A DNA stretch of 63,909 bases from Acidobacteriota bacterium (lineage in GTDB: Bacteria > Acidobacteriota > Terriglobia > Bryobacterales > Bryobacteraceae), in the NCBI GenBank assembly GCA_025350695.1, contig JANXXI010000328.1, forward strand, positions 1 to 63,909, written 5' to 3'. Under the pieces are notes generated by a model, which saw nothing but the letters and a program-made list of their open reading frames with translations, was not told the origin of the DNA and did no database searches. The stretch's first letter is position 1; each line of letters starts with the position of its first letter. This document shows, piece by piece, positions 27,343 through 37,435 of the stretch. The translations under genes and the position numbers were made by a program.

Positions 27343-28488
27343 ATGACCATCCTGCAATTGATTAGCAGCGCCGGATTTTACGGAGCCGAACGAATGCTGA
27401 TTTCGCTTGCCCAAGCATCTCAACGGATGGGCGCCAAAATCCTGATCGGCGTATTCGAAGATGCAAGGCATCCCAAACCGGAAATCGCAGAAAGGGCGTC
27501 CCAATGCGGATTAAAAGTTGAACTAGTACGATGCAATGGCAGATTCGACATAACTCCGGTTGCCCGGATCCGTTCGATAGTGAACCAATCCCAAGTTGAC
27601 GTCATCCACTCCCATGGATACAAGGCTGATCTCTACGGATTCGCAGCGCGGCGCACCACTACCGCGGCACTGGTCTCTACTTGCCACAACTGGCCCGATC
27701 CATCACAGATCATGCAAGCTTACGCCGCAGCCGACCGTTTCGTATTGCGAAGATTTGAAGCCGTGGCATCCCCTTCCCCCCAGGTAAAACAGATTTTGGA
27801 AAACTCCGGCATCGAACCCGCCAAGCTCACGTTCATTTCCAATGGGATTGATCTGGAGCAGTTCCGCAACGCCGCACCCTCGCTTCGCAATGAACTTAAA
27901 TGCCATGGAAAACAAATTGTCGGCTTCGTCGGCCGCCTTGTAAAAGAAAAAGGCGGAGACGTACTTATCGATGCGGCCCGGACGATTCTAAAAAGCTGCC
28001 CCGAAGCCCGTTTTGTTTTTGTCGGAGAAGGAGACTGCGATGCCAAATGGCGGCAATTGAGTGAACAACTTGGCGTGGCCGACAAGGTTCTATTCGCCGG
28101 CAAAAGGAAGGATATGCCCGGCGTTTACGCTTCGTTCGATCTACTTGTGTTGCCCTCCTTCAATGAAGCAATGCCCATGTGTATTCTTGAAGCAATGGCC
28201 GCCTCGAAACCAGTCGTGGCTTCAAACGTCGGTGCGGTAGCTGATCTGGTTTTACCTGGTCTCACAGGCTCGTTAGTTCCACCGGCAAACTCCACACGCT
28301 TGGCGGACCAAATCATCGAGCTGCTGAAAGATCCAACAAAAGCAGCTCAGTTTGGACGAAACGGTTATTGTCACGTGGACGCCAGCTATAGTTCCCAAAC
28401 CATGGCTCGAAATTATCAGAACCTGTACAACAGAGCCGTCTCGGTCGCCCACCCCCTTCCCGTCCTAAAAAACGCGGCCCATAACTAA
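27343..28488 (+). CDS. Glycosyltransferase, GT4 family
   Basis: I take ATG 27343, since the frame upstream overlaps the polymerase gene. Product 381 residues. GT-B fold with the loop SSAGFYGAERML near the N-terminus. The C-terminal domain holds VGRLVKEKGGDVLIDA and the EX7E motif region FNEAMPMCILEAMAASKPVVAS. It is a cytosolic sugar transferase working on the lipid-linked repeat unit. No signal or membrane anchor is visible. Confidence 0.88.
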   Translation: MTILQLISSAGFYGAERMLISLAQASQRMGAKILIGVFEDARHPKPEIAERASQCGLKVELVRCNGRFDITPVARIRSIVNQSQVDVIHSHGYKADLYGFAARRTTTAALVSTCHNWPDPSQIMQAYAAADRFVLRRFEAVASPSPQVKQILENSGIEPAKLTFISNGIDLEQFRNAAPSLRNELKCHGKQIVGFVGRLVKEKGGDVLIDAARTILKSCPEARFVFVGEGDCDAKWRQLSEQLGVADKVLFAGKRKDMPGVYASFDLLVLPSFNEAMPMCILEAMAASKPVVASNVGAVADLVLPGLTGSLVPPANSTRLADQIIELLKDPTKAAQFGRNGYCHVDASYSSQTMARNYQNLYNRAVSVAHPLPVLKNAAHN

Positions 28489-28489
28489 T

Positions 28490-29554
28490 ATGAAAAGACC
28501 TGCCGGCAAAGTCACTATCGTTTCCGCATGCCGCAATGAAATTCGCCATATCGCTGAATTTGTCGAGTCCATTCTCTCTCAAGAAATGGGCGGACTTAAT
28601 TGGGAAATTATCATTGCCGACGGAATGAGCACCGACGGGACTAAACCGCGTATCGAAAAATACGCAGCCGCAAATCCCCGTCTACGGGTCATAGATAATC
28701 CGGGCCGCATTGTATCCACCGGTCTAAACGCGGCGATCGCCGCCGCTCAGGGCAATATCATCATTCGCATGGATGCCCACACCCGCTATGCGCCGGACTA
28801 CTGCAGCCAATGCGTCGCCACACTTTTTGAGACCGAAGCAGAAAACGTTGGCGGTCCCGCTCGAACCGAATCAAACGGCATTTGGCAGCGGGCAGTGGCC
28901 GCGGCCTATCACTCCCGCTTCTCTACCGGCGGCGCCAAATTTCATGACCCCAATTATGAAGGCTACGTCGATACCGTCACCTACGGGTGTTGGAAGAAAT
29001 CAACCCTGCTGCAGTTAGGCGGGTTCGACGAAGCCATGATTCGCAACCAGGATGATGAATTGAACCTTCGCCTGATTCGCGCCGGTGGAAAGGTATGGCA
29101 GAATCCACGCATTCAATCCTGGTATTCGCCTCGGGCAACTTTGGGGGCACTGTTTAATCAGTACTTTCAGTATGGTTTCTGGAAAGTAGCGGTGATCCGC
29201 AAACATGGTTCACCCGGCTCATGGCGGCACATGGTTCCTGCCCTTTTTGCGCTCGCCAATATCAGCCTTGCGCTGGCGGTTATGCTCACAGCCACCGTGG
29301 GCGCGAAAACATTCATGGTCATTTTCGCCGCGCTTTGGGCCGGGATGGTAGCACTCTATTCAATACTGGCTCTAGTCTTCTCCGTCTCTGCCGCCCGCCA
29401 AAACGGATGGGATCTGTTGCCCTATTTGCCGTTCGTTTTCGCCGCTTACCATTTGTCTTACGGTGCAGGATTCCTAGGTGGACTCTACCGCTTTCGGACC
29501 GCCCAAGCCGCCTCATTTTCCAACGACTCCGTTTTTGCCCGCATCACACGATAA
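28490..29554 (+). CDS. Glycosyltransferase, GT2 family, with C-terminal membrane helices
   Basis: 354 residues. The GT-A domain begins VTIVSACRNE, has the DGMSTDGT loop, and the DXD motif is in RMDAHTRY (about residues 95). RNQDDELNLRLIRAGGK forms the ED-type catalytic block. Two to three membrane helices follow after residue 240 (LFALANISLALAVML, FMVIFAALWAGMVALYSILALVF), so it is anchored on the inner face of the membrane. ATG starts one base after the previous stop. Confidence 0.88.
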   Translation: MKRPAGKVTIVSACRNEIRHIAEFVESILSQEMGGLNWEIIIADGMSTDGTKPRIEKYAAANPRLRVIDNPGRIVSTGLNAAIAAAQGNIIIRMDAHTRYAPDYCSQCVATLFETEAENVGGPARTESNGIWQRAVAAAYHSRFSTGGAKFHDPNYEGYVDTVTYGCWKKSTLLQLGGFDEAMIRNQDDELNLRLIRAGGKVWQNPRIQSWYSPRATLGALFNQYFQYGFWKVAVIRKHGSPGSWRHMVPALFALANISLALAVMLTATVGAKTFMVIFAALWAGMVALYSILALVFSVSAARQNGWDLLPYLPFVFAAYHLSYGAGFLGGLYRFRTAQAASFSNDSVFARITR

Positions 29555-29576
29555 CTAAAGCCAACCTCAACTGCTC

Positions 29577-30179
29577 ATGCGTGATTTTATTGAAAAACTC
29601 GTGGCGCTGTTCATCATCGTTTTGACCAGTCCTGTGCTCGTGCTAGTCGCCCTCGCCATTTGCATCGATTCGCCCGGCAATCCTTTTTACCGGGCCAATC
29701 GAATCGGTAAGGACGGTCGTCCCTTCAGCATGTGGAAATTCAGAACCATGGTGAAGAATGCGCGTCACCTTGGCCCGCCCGTCACTGGCAACAACGACCC
29801 TCGGTTGCTGAGAATTGGCGGGTTTCTGCGTCGCGCCAAGCTTGACGAATTGCCTCAGTTCTTCAATGTTCTGGTAGGCGACATGACCCTGATTGGCCCC
29901 CGCCCGGAAGCACCTGAATTTGTTCACTTCTATACGCCCGAACAACGCCAAGTATTGGCTTATAAACCAGGAATTACCGGACGAGTGCAACTCGATTCCG
30001 GCGACGAATCACAAAACATTCCCGCCGGCCCCGAAGCCGGTGATTATTATGTCCGTCACCTAATGGCCGGCAAACTTTCCTCGGACATCGCTTACATGCA
30101 AAACCGAACAGCGATCTCCGACCTTAGAATTCTTTTTTCAACCGCCGGCTACGTTTTCCGCTCTATCGCCCGTAAATAA
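29577..30179 (+). CDS. Undecaprenyl-phosphate phosphosugar transferase (small PGT, PglC-like)
   Basis: Primes the repeat unit by moving a phospho-sugar from a UDP-sugar to undecaprenyl phosphate. 200 residues with one re-entrant membrane helix (residues 8-29) followed by SMWKFRTM and the catalytic Asp90-Glu91 in KLDELPQFFNVLVGDMTLIGPRPE. This is the minimal PglC-like form, without the four-helix domain of WcaJ. Its neighbours downstream are an aminotransferase and a UDP-sugar 4,6-dehydratase, which would make the matching amino sugar. Confidence 0.92.
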   Translation: MRDFIEKLVALFIIVLTSPVLVLVALAICIDSPGNPFYRANRIGKDGRPFSMWKFRTMVKNARHLGPPVTGNNDPRLLRIGGFLRRAKLDELPQFFNVLVGDMTLIGPRPEAPEFVHFYTPEQRQVLAYKPGITGRVQLDSGDESQNIPAGPEAGDYYVRHLMAGKLSSDIAYMQNRTAISDLRILFSTAGYVFRSIARK

Positions 30180-30211
30180 GAACCAACGAATTACTGTCCT
30201 CGGAGGGCTTC

Positions 30212-31423
30212 GTGTCACAACAAAACTATATCGCCTACCATAAACCATCAATAGGAACAGAAGAGATCGAAGAGGTTGTCGCCACCATGCAGTCGGGGTG
30301 GCTCACCACTGGGCCTCGCACCATGCAGTTTGAAAAGGAATTTCGCGAATACGTGAACGCCCCCCACTCACTTGGCGTGAATTCCTGCACTGCTGGACTC
30401 CATCTGGCGCTCGCCGCGCTCAATCTGAGAAAGGGAGATGAAGTCATCACTACTCCTCTTACCTTTTGCGCCACCGTCAATGTGATCATTCACGTCGGAG
30501 CAACGCCAGTGCTGGCCGACATCCTTCCTGACTGCAACATCGACCCCGCTTCGGTCGCGAGGCGCATCACTCCAAGAACCCGGGCCATCATCCCGGTTCA
30601 CTTCGCAGGGCTTCCCGTGGATATGGACGCCATTTGGACTCTGGCGCGCCGCCACCGTCTCCACGTCATTGAAGACTGCGCCCATGCCATCGGTTCCTTC
30701 TACCGTGGTTGGCCCATTGGCGCCGGCAATCCGGAAAGCGGCGCCCAAAGCGACGCCTGCGCCTTTAGTTTTTACGCCACCAAGAACATCACAACGGGCG
30801 AAGGCGGTATGGTCACCACTCACGACGAAACCTTTGCCGAAAGGATGAAGGTTTTGTGTCTGCACGGAATCAGCAAGGACGCATGGAAGCGTTATTCGGC
30901 GCAAGGCCAATGGAAGTATGAGGTGCTGGAACCGGGTTTCAAATACAACCTTGGCGATATTCAATCAGCGTTGGGTATCCATCAACTCAAGAAACTCCCA
31001 CGCTTCCTTGAAACCAGAAGGCGGTACGCAAAACTCTACAGCGAGCTTCTTGGAGGAATGGCTGAACTGGAAATCCCCCTCGAAAAAGCCGATTGCGAAC
31101 ATGCTTGGCACTTATATGTGATCAAGCTGAACTTGGACGCGATAACTATCAACCGCGATGAATTTATCGCGCTGATGAAGGAAAGAGGCATCGGAACCAG
31201 CGTTCATTTTATTCCAATTCCCTTGCATCCGTTCTTTGCTCCCTACGCGCACCTAGCGCAGAATCAGTGCCCGGTGACCATGGCGATGTATCCCAGAATC
31301 CTTTCTCTCCCGCTCTATCCCGCAATGACCGAAAAAGAAGTAATCCACGTGGCGAACGAAGTGAAAAGCCTTGTCCGGTCAGTCAGTAAGACAACCACCC
31401 TTGCCGTCGCTGGAGGCCGTTAA
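30212..31423 (+). CDS. DegT/DnrJ/EryC1-family sugar aminotransferase
   Basis: 403 residues starting at GTG, with GGAGGG nine bases ahead. A PLP-dependent enzyme of the PglE/ArnB type: Lys191 in YATKNITTGEGG binds the cofactor, and VIEDCAHAIGS is the Asp-containing PLP motif. It would convert a 4-keto sugar nucleotide to the 4-amino form. It is followed directly by the 4,6-dehydratase whose product it needs; stop and start overlap (TAATG), indicating one pathway. Confidence 0.9.
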   Translation: MSQQNYIAYHKPSIGTEEIEEVVATMQSGWLTTGPRTMQFEKEFREYVNAPHSLGVNSCTAGLHLALAALNLRKGDEVITTPLTFCATVNVIIHVGATPVLADILPDCNIDPASVARRITPRTRAIIPVHFAGLPVDMDAIWTLARRHRLHVIEDCAHAIGSFYRGWPIGAGNPESGAQSDACAFSFYATKNITTGEGGMVTTHDETFAERMKVLCLHGISKDAWKRYSAQGQWKYEVLEPGFKYNLGDIQSALGIHQLKKLPRFLETRRRYAKLYSELLGGMAELEIPLEKADCEHAWHLYVIKLNLDAITINRDEFIALMKERGIGTSVHFIPIPLHPFFAPYAHLAQNQCPVTMAMYPRILSLPLYPAMTEKEVIHVANEVKSLVRSVSKTTTLAVAGGR

Positions 31424-33369
31424 TGTCCAAACCATTTGCGCTTTTACGCTGGCGTTTCTACGCCGCATTTGGCCAACTGGCCGTCATAGCCCTGGCGTTT
31501 ATCGCCTCTTGGCTTTTGCGCTTTGAATTCGTCTTTCCGAAAAACGAACAATTGAACTTTCAGGAAGGACTGCTCATCACCATCATGGTCAAAATGGTGA
31601 TCTTCTCTTTCATGGGATTACACATGATGAGTTACTGGGAACACCAAGGTTTCCCAGAGCTTGTCCGGTTGTTCGAATACAACGTTCTGACATCACTTGC
31701 CACCAGCCTTGCCATCTACTTCGTCATCGGTGGAGAATTCCCGCGATCCGTCTATATTTTAGATTTCCTGCTGTGCCTGTTCTTTAGCGGAGCCGTTCGG
31801 TTCTCCGTCCGTTTGCGCCGGGAACTACGCGCGCGATTGGCAACGCCCAGAGATCAACGCGGCATTCTTATTTACGGCGGCGGCGTGGCAGGCATCGCGC
31901 TCGCCCGGGAAATACGCGACAATCCCAAATTACGTTACAAAGTGATCGGCTTCATCGATGATGATCTGCGCAAGATCGGAGCTAGACTGGCCGGCATCCC
32001 CGTATTGGGTTCAGGCGTGGATGCTAGGCAGATCTGTCAAAAACAAGCAGCTGCGGGCAACCCCGTGTCGGAAATAGTAGTGGCAATGCCCTCGGCCAGC
32101 GGCAAAGATATCAGAGCCGCCGTCGCCCGCGGCAAGCAGACCGGAACAACAACCCGTATCGTTCCCGGCTTGGGTGAGTTGATTAGCGGGATCTTGGCCG
32201 TTCGCCGCATGAGAGAGATTTCTGTCAGTGACTTGCTTGGTAGAGATGCCGTCGAGCTCGATATGGACGTTGTCCGCCGAGCAATTCAAGGCCGATCGGT
32301 TCTCGTCACAGGCGCCGCCGGTTCCATTGGGAGTGAGCTGTGCAACCAGTTGGCGAAATTTGGCCCTCGGCAACTCATTGCGCTTGACCAAGCCGAAAGC
32401 GAACTATTCCGTTTAGAACATGACCTGCGCGCTAAATATCCCGAGTTAAACCTTGTCGCCCAAGTAGGTGATATTCGCGACGCCAGGCACGTTGAACTGA
32501 TCATTGAGCAATATGCCGTGAACACAATCTGCCACGCCGCCGCCTATAAGCACGTGCCAATCATGCAACGGCAGGTTTGTGAAGCAGTCCGCAACAATGT
32601 ACTTGGAACCTGGAATCTGGCTCAAGCTGCGTGGCGGCTTAACGTGTCCACGTTTCTCATGATCTCTACCGACAAGGCAGTGAACCCAACCAGCATCATG
32701 GGCTTGACCAAACGCATCGCGGAACTTATGGTCTGCGCCCATCGCTCGGAATTGAACCCCGGGCATCATACGAAATTCGTTTGTGTCCGCTTCGGAAACG
32801 TGCTTGTCAGTAACGGCAGCGTCGTGCCCATCTTCCAGAAGCAGATTGCCGCCGGTGGACCGGTCACCGTCACGCACCCTGATATGCGGCGCTACTTCAT
32901 GACCGTTCAAGAAGCCGTGCAGTTGGTTTTGCAGGCTTCCACCATGGGCAAGAAATCAGAAATCTTTGTCCTCGACATGGGTAAGCCCGTAAAGATTGTT
33001 GACCTCGCGACAGACATGATTTCTCTGGCTGGATTCGTTCCCGGCGAAGACATTGAAATCCGCTTTACCGGTTTGCGCCCCGGCGAAAAACTGTTCGAGG
33101 AAATCAGCCTCGAAGGGGAACACATCATGCCCACCGACCATTCCAAAATCCGCATTTTTCAAGGCCGCCAACTCACGTTCGATCAATTGGCGCCCTGGGT
33201 GTGCAATCTACAGAACTTGTTGTGGCGCAGAGATGAGTTGGCAATTCTTGAGCACATGAAACTCCTAGTGCCTGAATACCACCCTTACATCGAAGAGACC
33301 ATACAGATTGGAGAAGTAGAACACCAGGGCGCGGCTGTCCTCCGTCGCGCCTTCAAAGCGGTCAGCTAA
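31423..33369 (+). CDS. Membrane-bound UDP-sugar 4,6-dehydratase (PglF/WbpM/CapD type)
   Basis: 648 residues. Four or so N-terminal membrane helices are followed by a first Rossmann region (LIYGGGVAGIALAREI) and then the catalytic SDR domain with VTGAAGSIGSE (about residue 294). STDKAVNPTSIMGLTKR (about 415-431) has the Met in place of Tyr that marks inverting or WbpM-like dehydratases. It should turn UDP-GlcNAc into a 4-keto-6-deoxy intermediate for the aminotransferase upstream. The length matches the long WbpM form. Confidence 0.92.
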   Translation: MSKPFALLRWRFYAAFGQLAVIALAFIASWLLRFEFVFPKNEQLNFQEGLLITIMVKMVIFSFMGLHMMSYWEHQGFPELVRLFEYNVLTSLATSLAIYFVIGGEFPRSVYILDFLLCLFFSGAVRFSVRLRRELRARLATPRDQRGILIYGGGVAGIALAREIRDNPKLRYKVIGFIDDDLRKIGARLAGIPVLGSGVDARQICQKQAAAGNPVSEIVVAMPSASGKDIRAAVARGKQTGTTTRIVPGLGELISGILAVRRMREISVSDLLGRDAVELDMDVVRRAIQGRSVLVTGAAGSIGSELCNQLAKFGPRQLIALDQAESELFRLEHDLRAKYPELNLVAQVGDIRDARHVELIIEQYAVNTICHAAAYKHVPIMQRQVCEAVRNNVLGTWNLAQAAWRLNVSTFLMISTDKAVNPTSIMGLTKRIAELMVCAHRSELNPGHHTKFVCVRFGNVLVSNGSVVPIFQKQIAAGGPVTVTHPDMRRYFMTVQEAVQLVLQASTMGKKSEIFVLDMGKPVKIVDLATDMISLAGFVPGEDIEIRFTGLRPGEKLFEEISLEGEHIMPTDHSKIRIFQGRQLTFDQLAPWVCNLQNLLWRRDELAILEHMKLLVPEYHPYIEETIQIGEVEHQGAAVLRRAFKAVS

Positions 33370-33395
33370 CTCGCACACCACTCTAGCACTCAGCC

Positions 33396-34691
33396 ATGCA
33401 AGACACAATGTCAGGCAGTATCGTTACCGACCGAACCGAAGGGATAGAATCCCGCGGCGCTATGGCCATCAAACACAAAGTACACCCGCCAATTCGAGTC
33501 TTCATGATGGACCTTCTGTCCATCGTGCCCTATTACACGGGACACCTCTGCTCAGCCCTCGATCAAGTTGAGGGTTTGGATGTAACGCTGGGATCCATAA
33601 CGTACCACTTAGATAAGGAGTTCTTTAACAGGCAAGGCGTGCGGACGCACCCAGGAGCGTTCGACGTAATCTCGAATCTTCCGATCAAATCGGCCTTAGC
33701 CCGTCGCGTACTCAAAACGGCGGAGTGGGTCATGAATATGGCAGCTCTTTGCGTTCGCTTCGCCATCTCCAAGCCTGACCTAATTCACGCGCAGTTCCTG
33801 CCTATGATTTCGCTGAGAGTTCCTCTGGAGATATGGTTTTTAAAACTAGCCAGGCTGCGAGGCATCAAGATCGTTTACACCGTTCACAACATTTTGCCTC
33901 ACGATTCAGGCCAACAACAAAAAGCCACGTTTCAAATAATCTACTCCCTGGCCGACCGCCTAATCTGCCACGATGAGCCTGCGCTGAAACGGCTGGTTCA
34001 TGAGTTCCGCATTGACCCGAAAAAGATTTCGATTGTGCCGCACGGTCCTCTATTCGACAACTTTCCTACTCTCGCCCGGGGCAAGGCAAGGAAACGGTTG
34101 AACATTGCCGAACAGCAAGTGATGGTTCTTTGGCAAGGAATCTTACGCCCCTATAAAGGCGTTCCTTTTCTGTTGGATGCTTGGTCAGAAGCATTGCGGA
34201 CCATGTCGAACGGTGAAGCTAGCCTTGCGATTGTGGGGAACGGCGAAGACCAACTAATGAAGGAGCTTCAACAACAAATCGCCGCGATGAATGATTCCGA
34301 GACAGTGAAACTCGATCTGCGATTTATTCCGATCGAGGAAATGAACGAGCTTTATGGCGATGCGGATGTCATCGTATATCCCTACAGTGAGGTAACGACA
34401 AGCGGCGCATTAATGACCGGTATTTGCCAAGGAAAGGCCATTGTCGCCACTAACCTCCCGGCGTTCTCTCAGCTTCTGATAGACAATGTGAACGGTCTTT
34501 TGGTGCAATATGGCGACACGAAGGAATTGGCGTATGCTCTTCGTCGTTTGATTCAAGACAGAGCGCTCCGGCTGCGTTTAGGATCCGCGGCGACCGAGTC
34601 ACATGCTGGCCGTAATCAATGGGCGACGATTGCCGAGCAGACTCTGGCTTGCTATAGATCCACGCTCGAACCCCTTGAGGCAATACGATGA
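33396..34691 (+). CDS. Glycosyltransferase, GT4-like
   Basis: 431 residues. The GT-B fold is inferred from MMDLLSIVPYYTGHLCSAL, VYTVHNILPHDSG, and the C-terminal LWQGILRPYKGVPFLLDAW with YSEVTTSGALMTGICQGKAIVAT. The EX7E-type residues in this last block are partly unusual (SEVTTSGAL), so the donor site differs somewhat from the other four GT4 enzymes of the locus. Its last four bases overlap the start of the flippase gene (ATGA). Confidence 0.85.
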   Translation: MQDTMSGSIVTDRTEGIESRGAMAIKHKVHPPIRVFMMDLLSIVPYYTGHLCSALDQVEGLDVTLGSITYHLDKEFFNRQGVRTHPGAFDVISNLPIKSALARRVLKTAEWVMNMAALCVRFAISKPDLIHAQFLPMISLRVPLEIWFLKLARLRGIKIVYTVHNILPHDSGQQQKATFQIIYSLADRLICHDEPALKRLVHEFRIDPKKISIVPHGPLFDNFPTLARGKARKRLNIAEQQVMVLWQGILRPYKGVPFLLDAWSEALRTMSNGEASLAIVGNGEDQLMKELQQQIAAMNDSETVKLDLRFIPIEEMNELYGDADVIVYPYSEVTTSGALMTGICQGKAIVATNLPAFSQLLIDNVNGLLVQYGDTKELAYALRRLIQDRALRLRLGSAATESHAGRNQWATIAEQTLACYRSTLEPLEAIR

Positions 34692-36211
34692 GTGCAGTGG
34701 TGGTCGCGCCAATTTCAGATAAGCCTCAAGTTTCAAGCGAACTGAAACAATTCCTCCAGCAGTCTTCCCATTACGTCATCGGATTCGGGGGAGGCTTAGC
34801 GCTGGGCTTCATATCGTTTCCGATTTTCACCCGCGTTTTCTCGGTGGCCGATTATGGAAGGATCGAATACGTCTCGAAACTTCTGCTGCTGCTAACTGCC
34901 CTATCGAAAGCTGGGATGCAAAATTCCGTTCTCCGCTTTTTCGATCAGAAAACTTTCGATACCGACAAGGAAGCCGCCAGGCGCTACTATTCAACAGTGT
35001 TCTTCGGAGTAACCGCTACGGCTGCCGCCGTTACGATTCCCTTGCTGTTAAGCGGCTTTCTACCCGAGTCCGTCAAGAGTCCCGTCATCTCCGTGTTGAT
35101 CTTTGCGTCCTCCCTGATCTTCGTCCGCGCAATGCAATCCATTCTACTTTCATTCCTCAGAATCGAGGAGCGAACCGTCGCCGTTAACGTCTTGAACATC
35201 GTTATCAAGGCGACGACTCTGGCCGGCGTTCTCCTACTTCTCTTCATGGGGGCCAGCGCCTCGGTACGGACCTACTTTCTAGTGGTGATGGGCGTGGAAT
35301 CGGCGATAGTGTTGGGCATAACCGGTTGGTTGATTAGCCGTGGCCTCCTTCGGCTGCGCAGCTTCGATCCAGCATTGTTCCGCACTGCCGCGCTGTTTGG
35401 ATTACCCATGATTCTTCATGAAACGTCAAGCATCTTTCTTGATGCAGGGGACCGCGTTATGGTCGAACATTACCTGGGTCCCGACCCACTGGGACTCTAT
35501 TCGGTAGCCTACGGCTTGTCGGCTCAATTGAATACTGTTCTGATGGTCCCGCTTAACATGGCCATTGTTCCCGTATATATGCGGTTGTGGAACACCGAGG
35601 GCAGGGTTAAGACGTCGGAGTTTTTGAACACCTCGCTGGATCTGTTTCTGATGACCGGGGCAGGAGTAATGGCGATCGTATTTGTCTTGTCTCGGGACAC
35701 GGTCACGTTGATGGCTTCATCCAAATATCAGGGAGCCGATGCTTTGATTCCCATCATCGTCGCCGGTTTGCTGTTTTCCGCGGCGCAGATGTTCTTGAAC
35801 GCCGGCTTGATGATTCACAAGAAGACCTACGCCATGGCAGGCGTTTTGGCCATATCGGCCGCAATCAATTTTGGGATGAACGCCTGGCTGCTTCCAAAGA
35901 TCGGTTTGCAAGCAGCGGCCATCGCAACTCTTGTCAGCTACGCCTTCTGCACGTTTGTCTTGGCTTGGATGACAAACCAAGTACTGCCCCTCAAACTGGC
36001 GGTCAAACCGCTATGCGGATACTCCTTTGCCGCCATCGTTGTGTGCCTTTCGGTTTCCAGACTTGAGTTCGGAAACGCCTTTTTGAATTGTATTGGAAAA
36101 TCCATCCTCTGCGTGTCAATCTATTACGCGATCCTGTACGCTATCGACAGCCGCGTAAGAACAATGTCCTTTAAAGCATGGGCGCACCTCAGTCCACAAG
36201 CGCCCAAATAA
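34688..36211 (+). CDS. Polysaccharide flippase (Wzx-type, MATE-like)
   Basis: 507 residues with about 12-14 membrane segments and the polysaccharide-synthesis-flippase pattern (HYVIGFGGGLALGFISFPIFTRVFS at the start, and RTAALFGLPMILHETSSIFLDAGDRVMVEHYLG). It would move lipid-linked repeat units across the inner membrane before polymerisation. It overlaps the preceding GT4 gene by four bases. A matching Wzy-like protein is encoded 9 kb upstream. Confidence 0.9.
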   Translation: MSAVVVAPISDKPQVSSELKQFLQQSSHYVIGFGGGLALGFISFPIFTRVFSVADYGRIEYVSKLLLLLTALSKAGMQNSVLRFFDQKTFDTDKEAARRYYSTVFFGVTATAAAVTIPLLLSGFLPESVKSPVISVLIFASSLIFVRAMQSILLSFLRIEERTVAVNVLNIVIKATTLAGVLLLLFMGASASVRTYFLVVMGVESAIVLGITGWLISRGLLRLRSFDPALFRTAALFGLPMILHETSSIFLDAGDRVMVEHYLGPDPLGLYSVAYGLSAQLNTVLMVPLNMAIVPVYMRLWNTEGRVKTSEFLNTSLDLFLMTGAGVMAIVFVLSRDTVTLMASSKYQGADALIPIIVAGLLFSAAQMFLNAGLMIHKKTYAMAGVLAISAAINFGMNAWLLPKIGLQAAAIATLVSYAFCTFVLAWMTNQVLPLKLAVKPLCGYSFAAIVVCLSVSRLEFGNAFLNCIGKSILCVSIYYAILYAIDSRVRTMSFKAWAHLSPQAPK

Positions 36212-36232
36212 TATTACTTGAAGCCCAATCCA

Positions 36233-37420
36233 ATGCCCACTTCAGCAGCCCCAGCAAAGTCAGTCCATCCCGCGGCAACCGAACCGCGGCACGTCCTATT
36301 TCTGTTTGATCAGCTATGCAATTTAGATGGAGGAGCCGAACGTTCTTTACTAAAGCTCACCCAACATTTGCCCAGCCGATACAGAGCATCCATAGTCACC
36401 TTTTCCGAATCCAAAGATCCGTCGTTTTTGACCAATTTCCAATGCCCAGTCAAAGTCCTGCCTCTTGAAAAAGCGATTGGCTGGAGGAGCCTGAAGGCCG
36501 CGATCGAGCTTAGAAAATACATCAAACGAGAAAAAGTATCTGTCGTTCAAACTTTTTTTGCGACCTCTGACTTGTGGGGCGCCACCGTCGCCAAATTGAG
36601 CGGCTGTCCCGTTATTATTTCCAGCCGTCGCGACATGGGCTTCCTGAGAAATCTGAAACATCAAGTCGCCTACAAACTCTTGGCCCCCTTGTACGATGCG
36701 GTTCACACAGTTTCGTCGGCTGTAAGAGACTATACAATCGAACAGGATGGCGTCAAGCCCGAGCGGGTGATAACGATCGTCAACGGCGTCGATGTCCGTC
36801 CGCTTCCTTCCCTCACCGATCTCGCCGTTTTCCGCTCTAGGCTTGGGTTGGAAGGGAAAGGACCACTAATCACTGACGTCGGCTCTGTGAAAGCGGTGAA
36901 GGGTTACAATGTCCTTGCGAAGGCAGCCAAGCTGGTTTGCGCAAAATATCCCAAGGCCATGTTCGTAATCGCCGGTGCCGTTCCGGAAATTGAATACCTC
37001 AGACAGCTTCAAACCCTGATTGAGGAGATGGGCCTGTCCAACAACTTCCGCTTCATGGGTCGTATCGACGACTCGTTTCCTCTCCTTCAAATCAGCGACA
37101 TTTTTTGCCATCTCTCGCTAACCGACGGCCTCTCCAATTCCTTGCTTGAGGCGATGGAAGCGCAATTACCGTGCGTCATCAGCCGCGTCGGTGGCAATCC
37201 GGAAGTTGTCGTTGACGGGGAAAGCGGTTTCATCGTCCCGCCTGGTGAGCACGCCGAGGCCGCCGAACGAATTCTGGAACTGCTCGACCATCCGGCTAAG
37301 GCGCGTCAAATGGGGAGAATGGGACGTCGGATTATTGAAACCGAGTTTACGGCGGTTGGCATGGCTCTCAGTTTGGCAGGGCTTTATGACGAACTTTTAA
37401 GGTCTAAGCAGTTACAGTAA
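36233..37420 (+). CDS. Glycosyltransferase, GT4 family (paralogue A)
   Basis: ATG 36233 (or TTG 36218 in the same frame) starts a protein of about 395 residues. GT-B with FDQLCNLDGGAERSL near the start and SLTDGLSNSLLEAMEAQLPCV (EX7E) near the end. It closely resembles the GT4 protein at 40210-41466 along the whole length (both contain TSDLWxxxxAK, SSRRDMG and GLSNxLLEAM blocks), so the two are likely tandem duplicates separated by the beta-helix gene. Confidence 0.88.
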   Translation: MPTSAAPAKSVHPAATEPRHVLFLFDQLCNLDGGAERSLLKLTQHLPSRYRASIVTFSESKDPSFLTNFQCPVKVLPLEKAIGWRSLKAAIELRKYIKREKVSVVQTFFATSDLWGATVAKLSGCPVIISSRRDMGFLRNLKHQVAYKLLAPLYDAVHTVSSAVRDYTIEQDGVKPERVITIVNGVDVRPLPSLTDLAVFRSRLGLEGKGPLITDVGSVKAVKGYNVLAKAAKLVCAKYPKAMFVIAGAVPEIEYLRQLQTLIEEMGLSNNFRFMGRIDDSFPLLQISDIFCHLSLTDGLSNSLLEAMEAQLPCVISRVGGNPEVVVDGESGFIVPPGEHAEAAERILELLDHPAKARQMGRMGRRIIETEFTAVGMALSLAGLYDELLRSKQLQ

Positions 37421-37435
37421 GTTCAAAATAAGACT

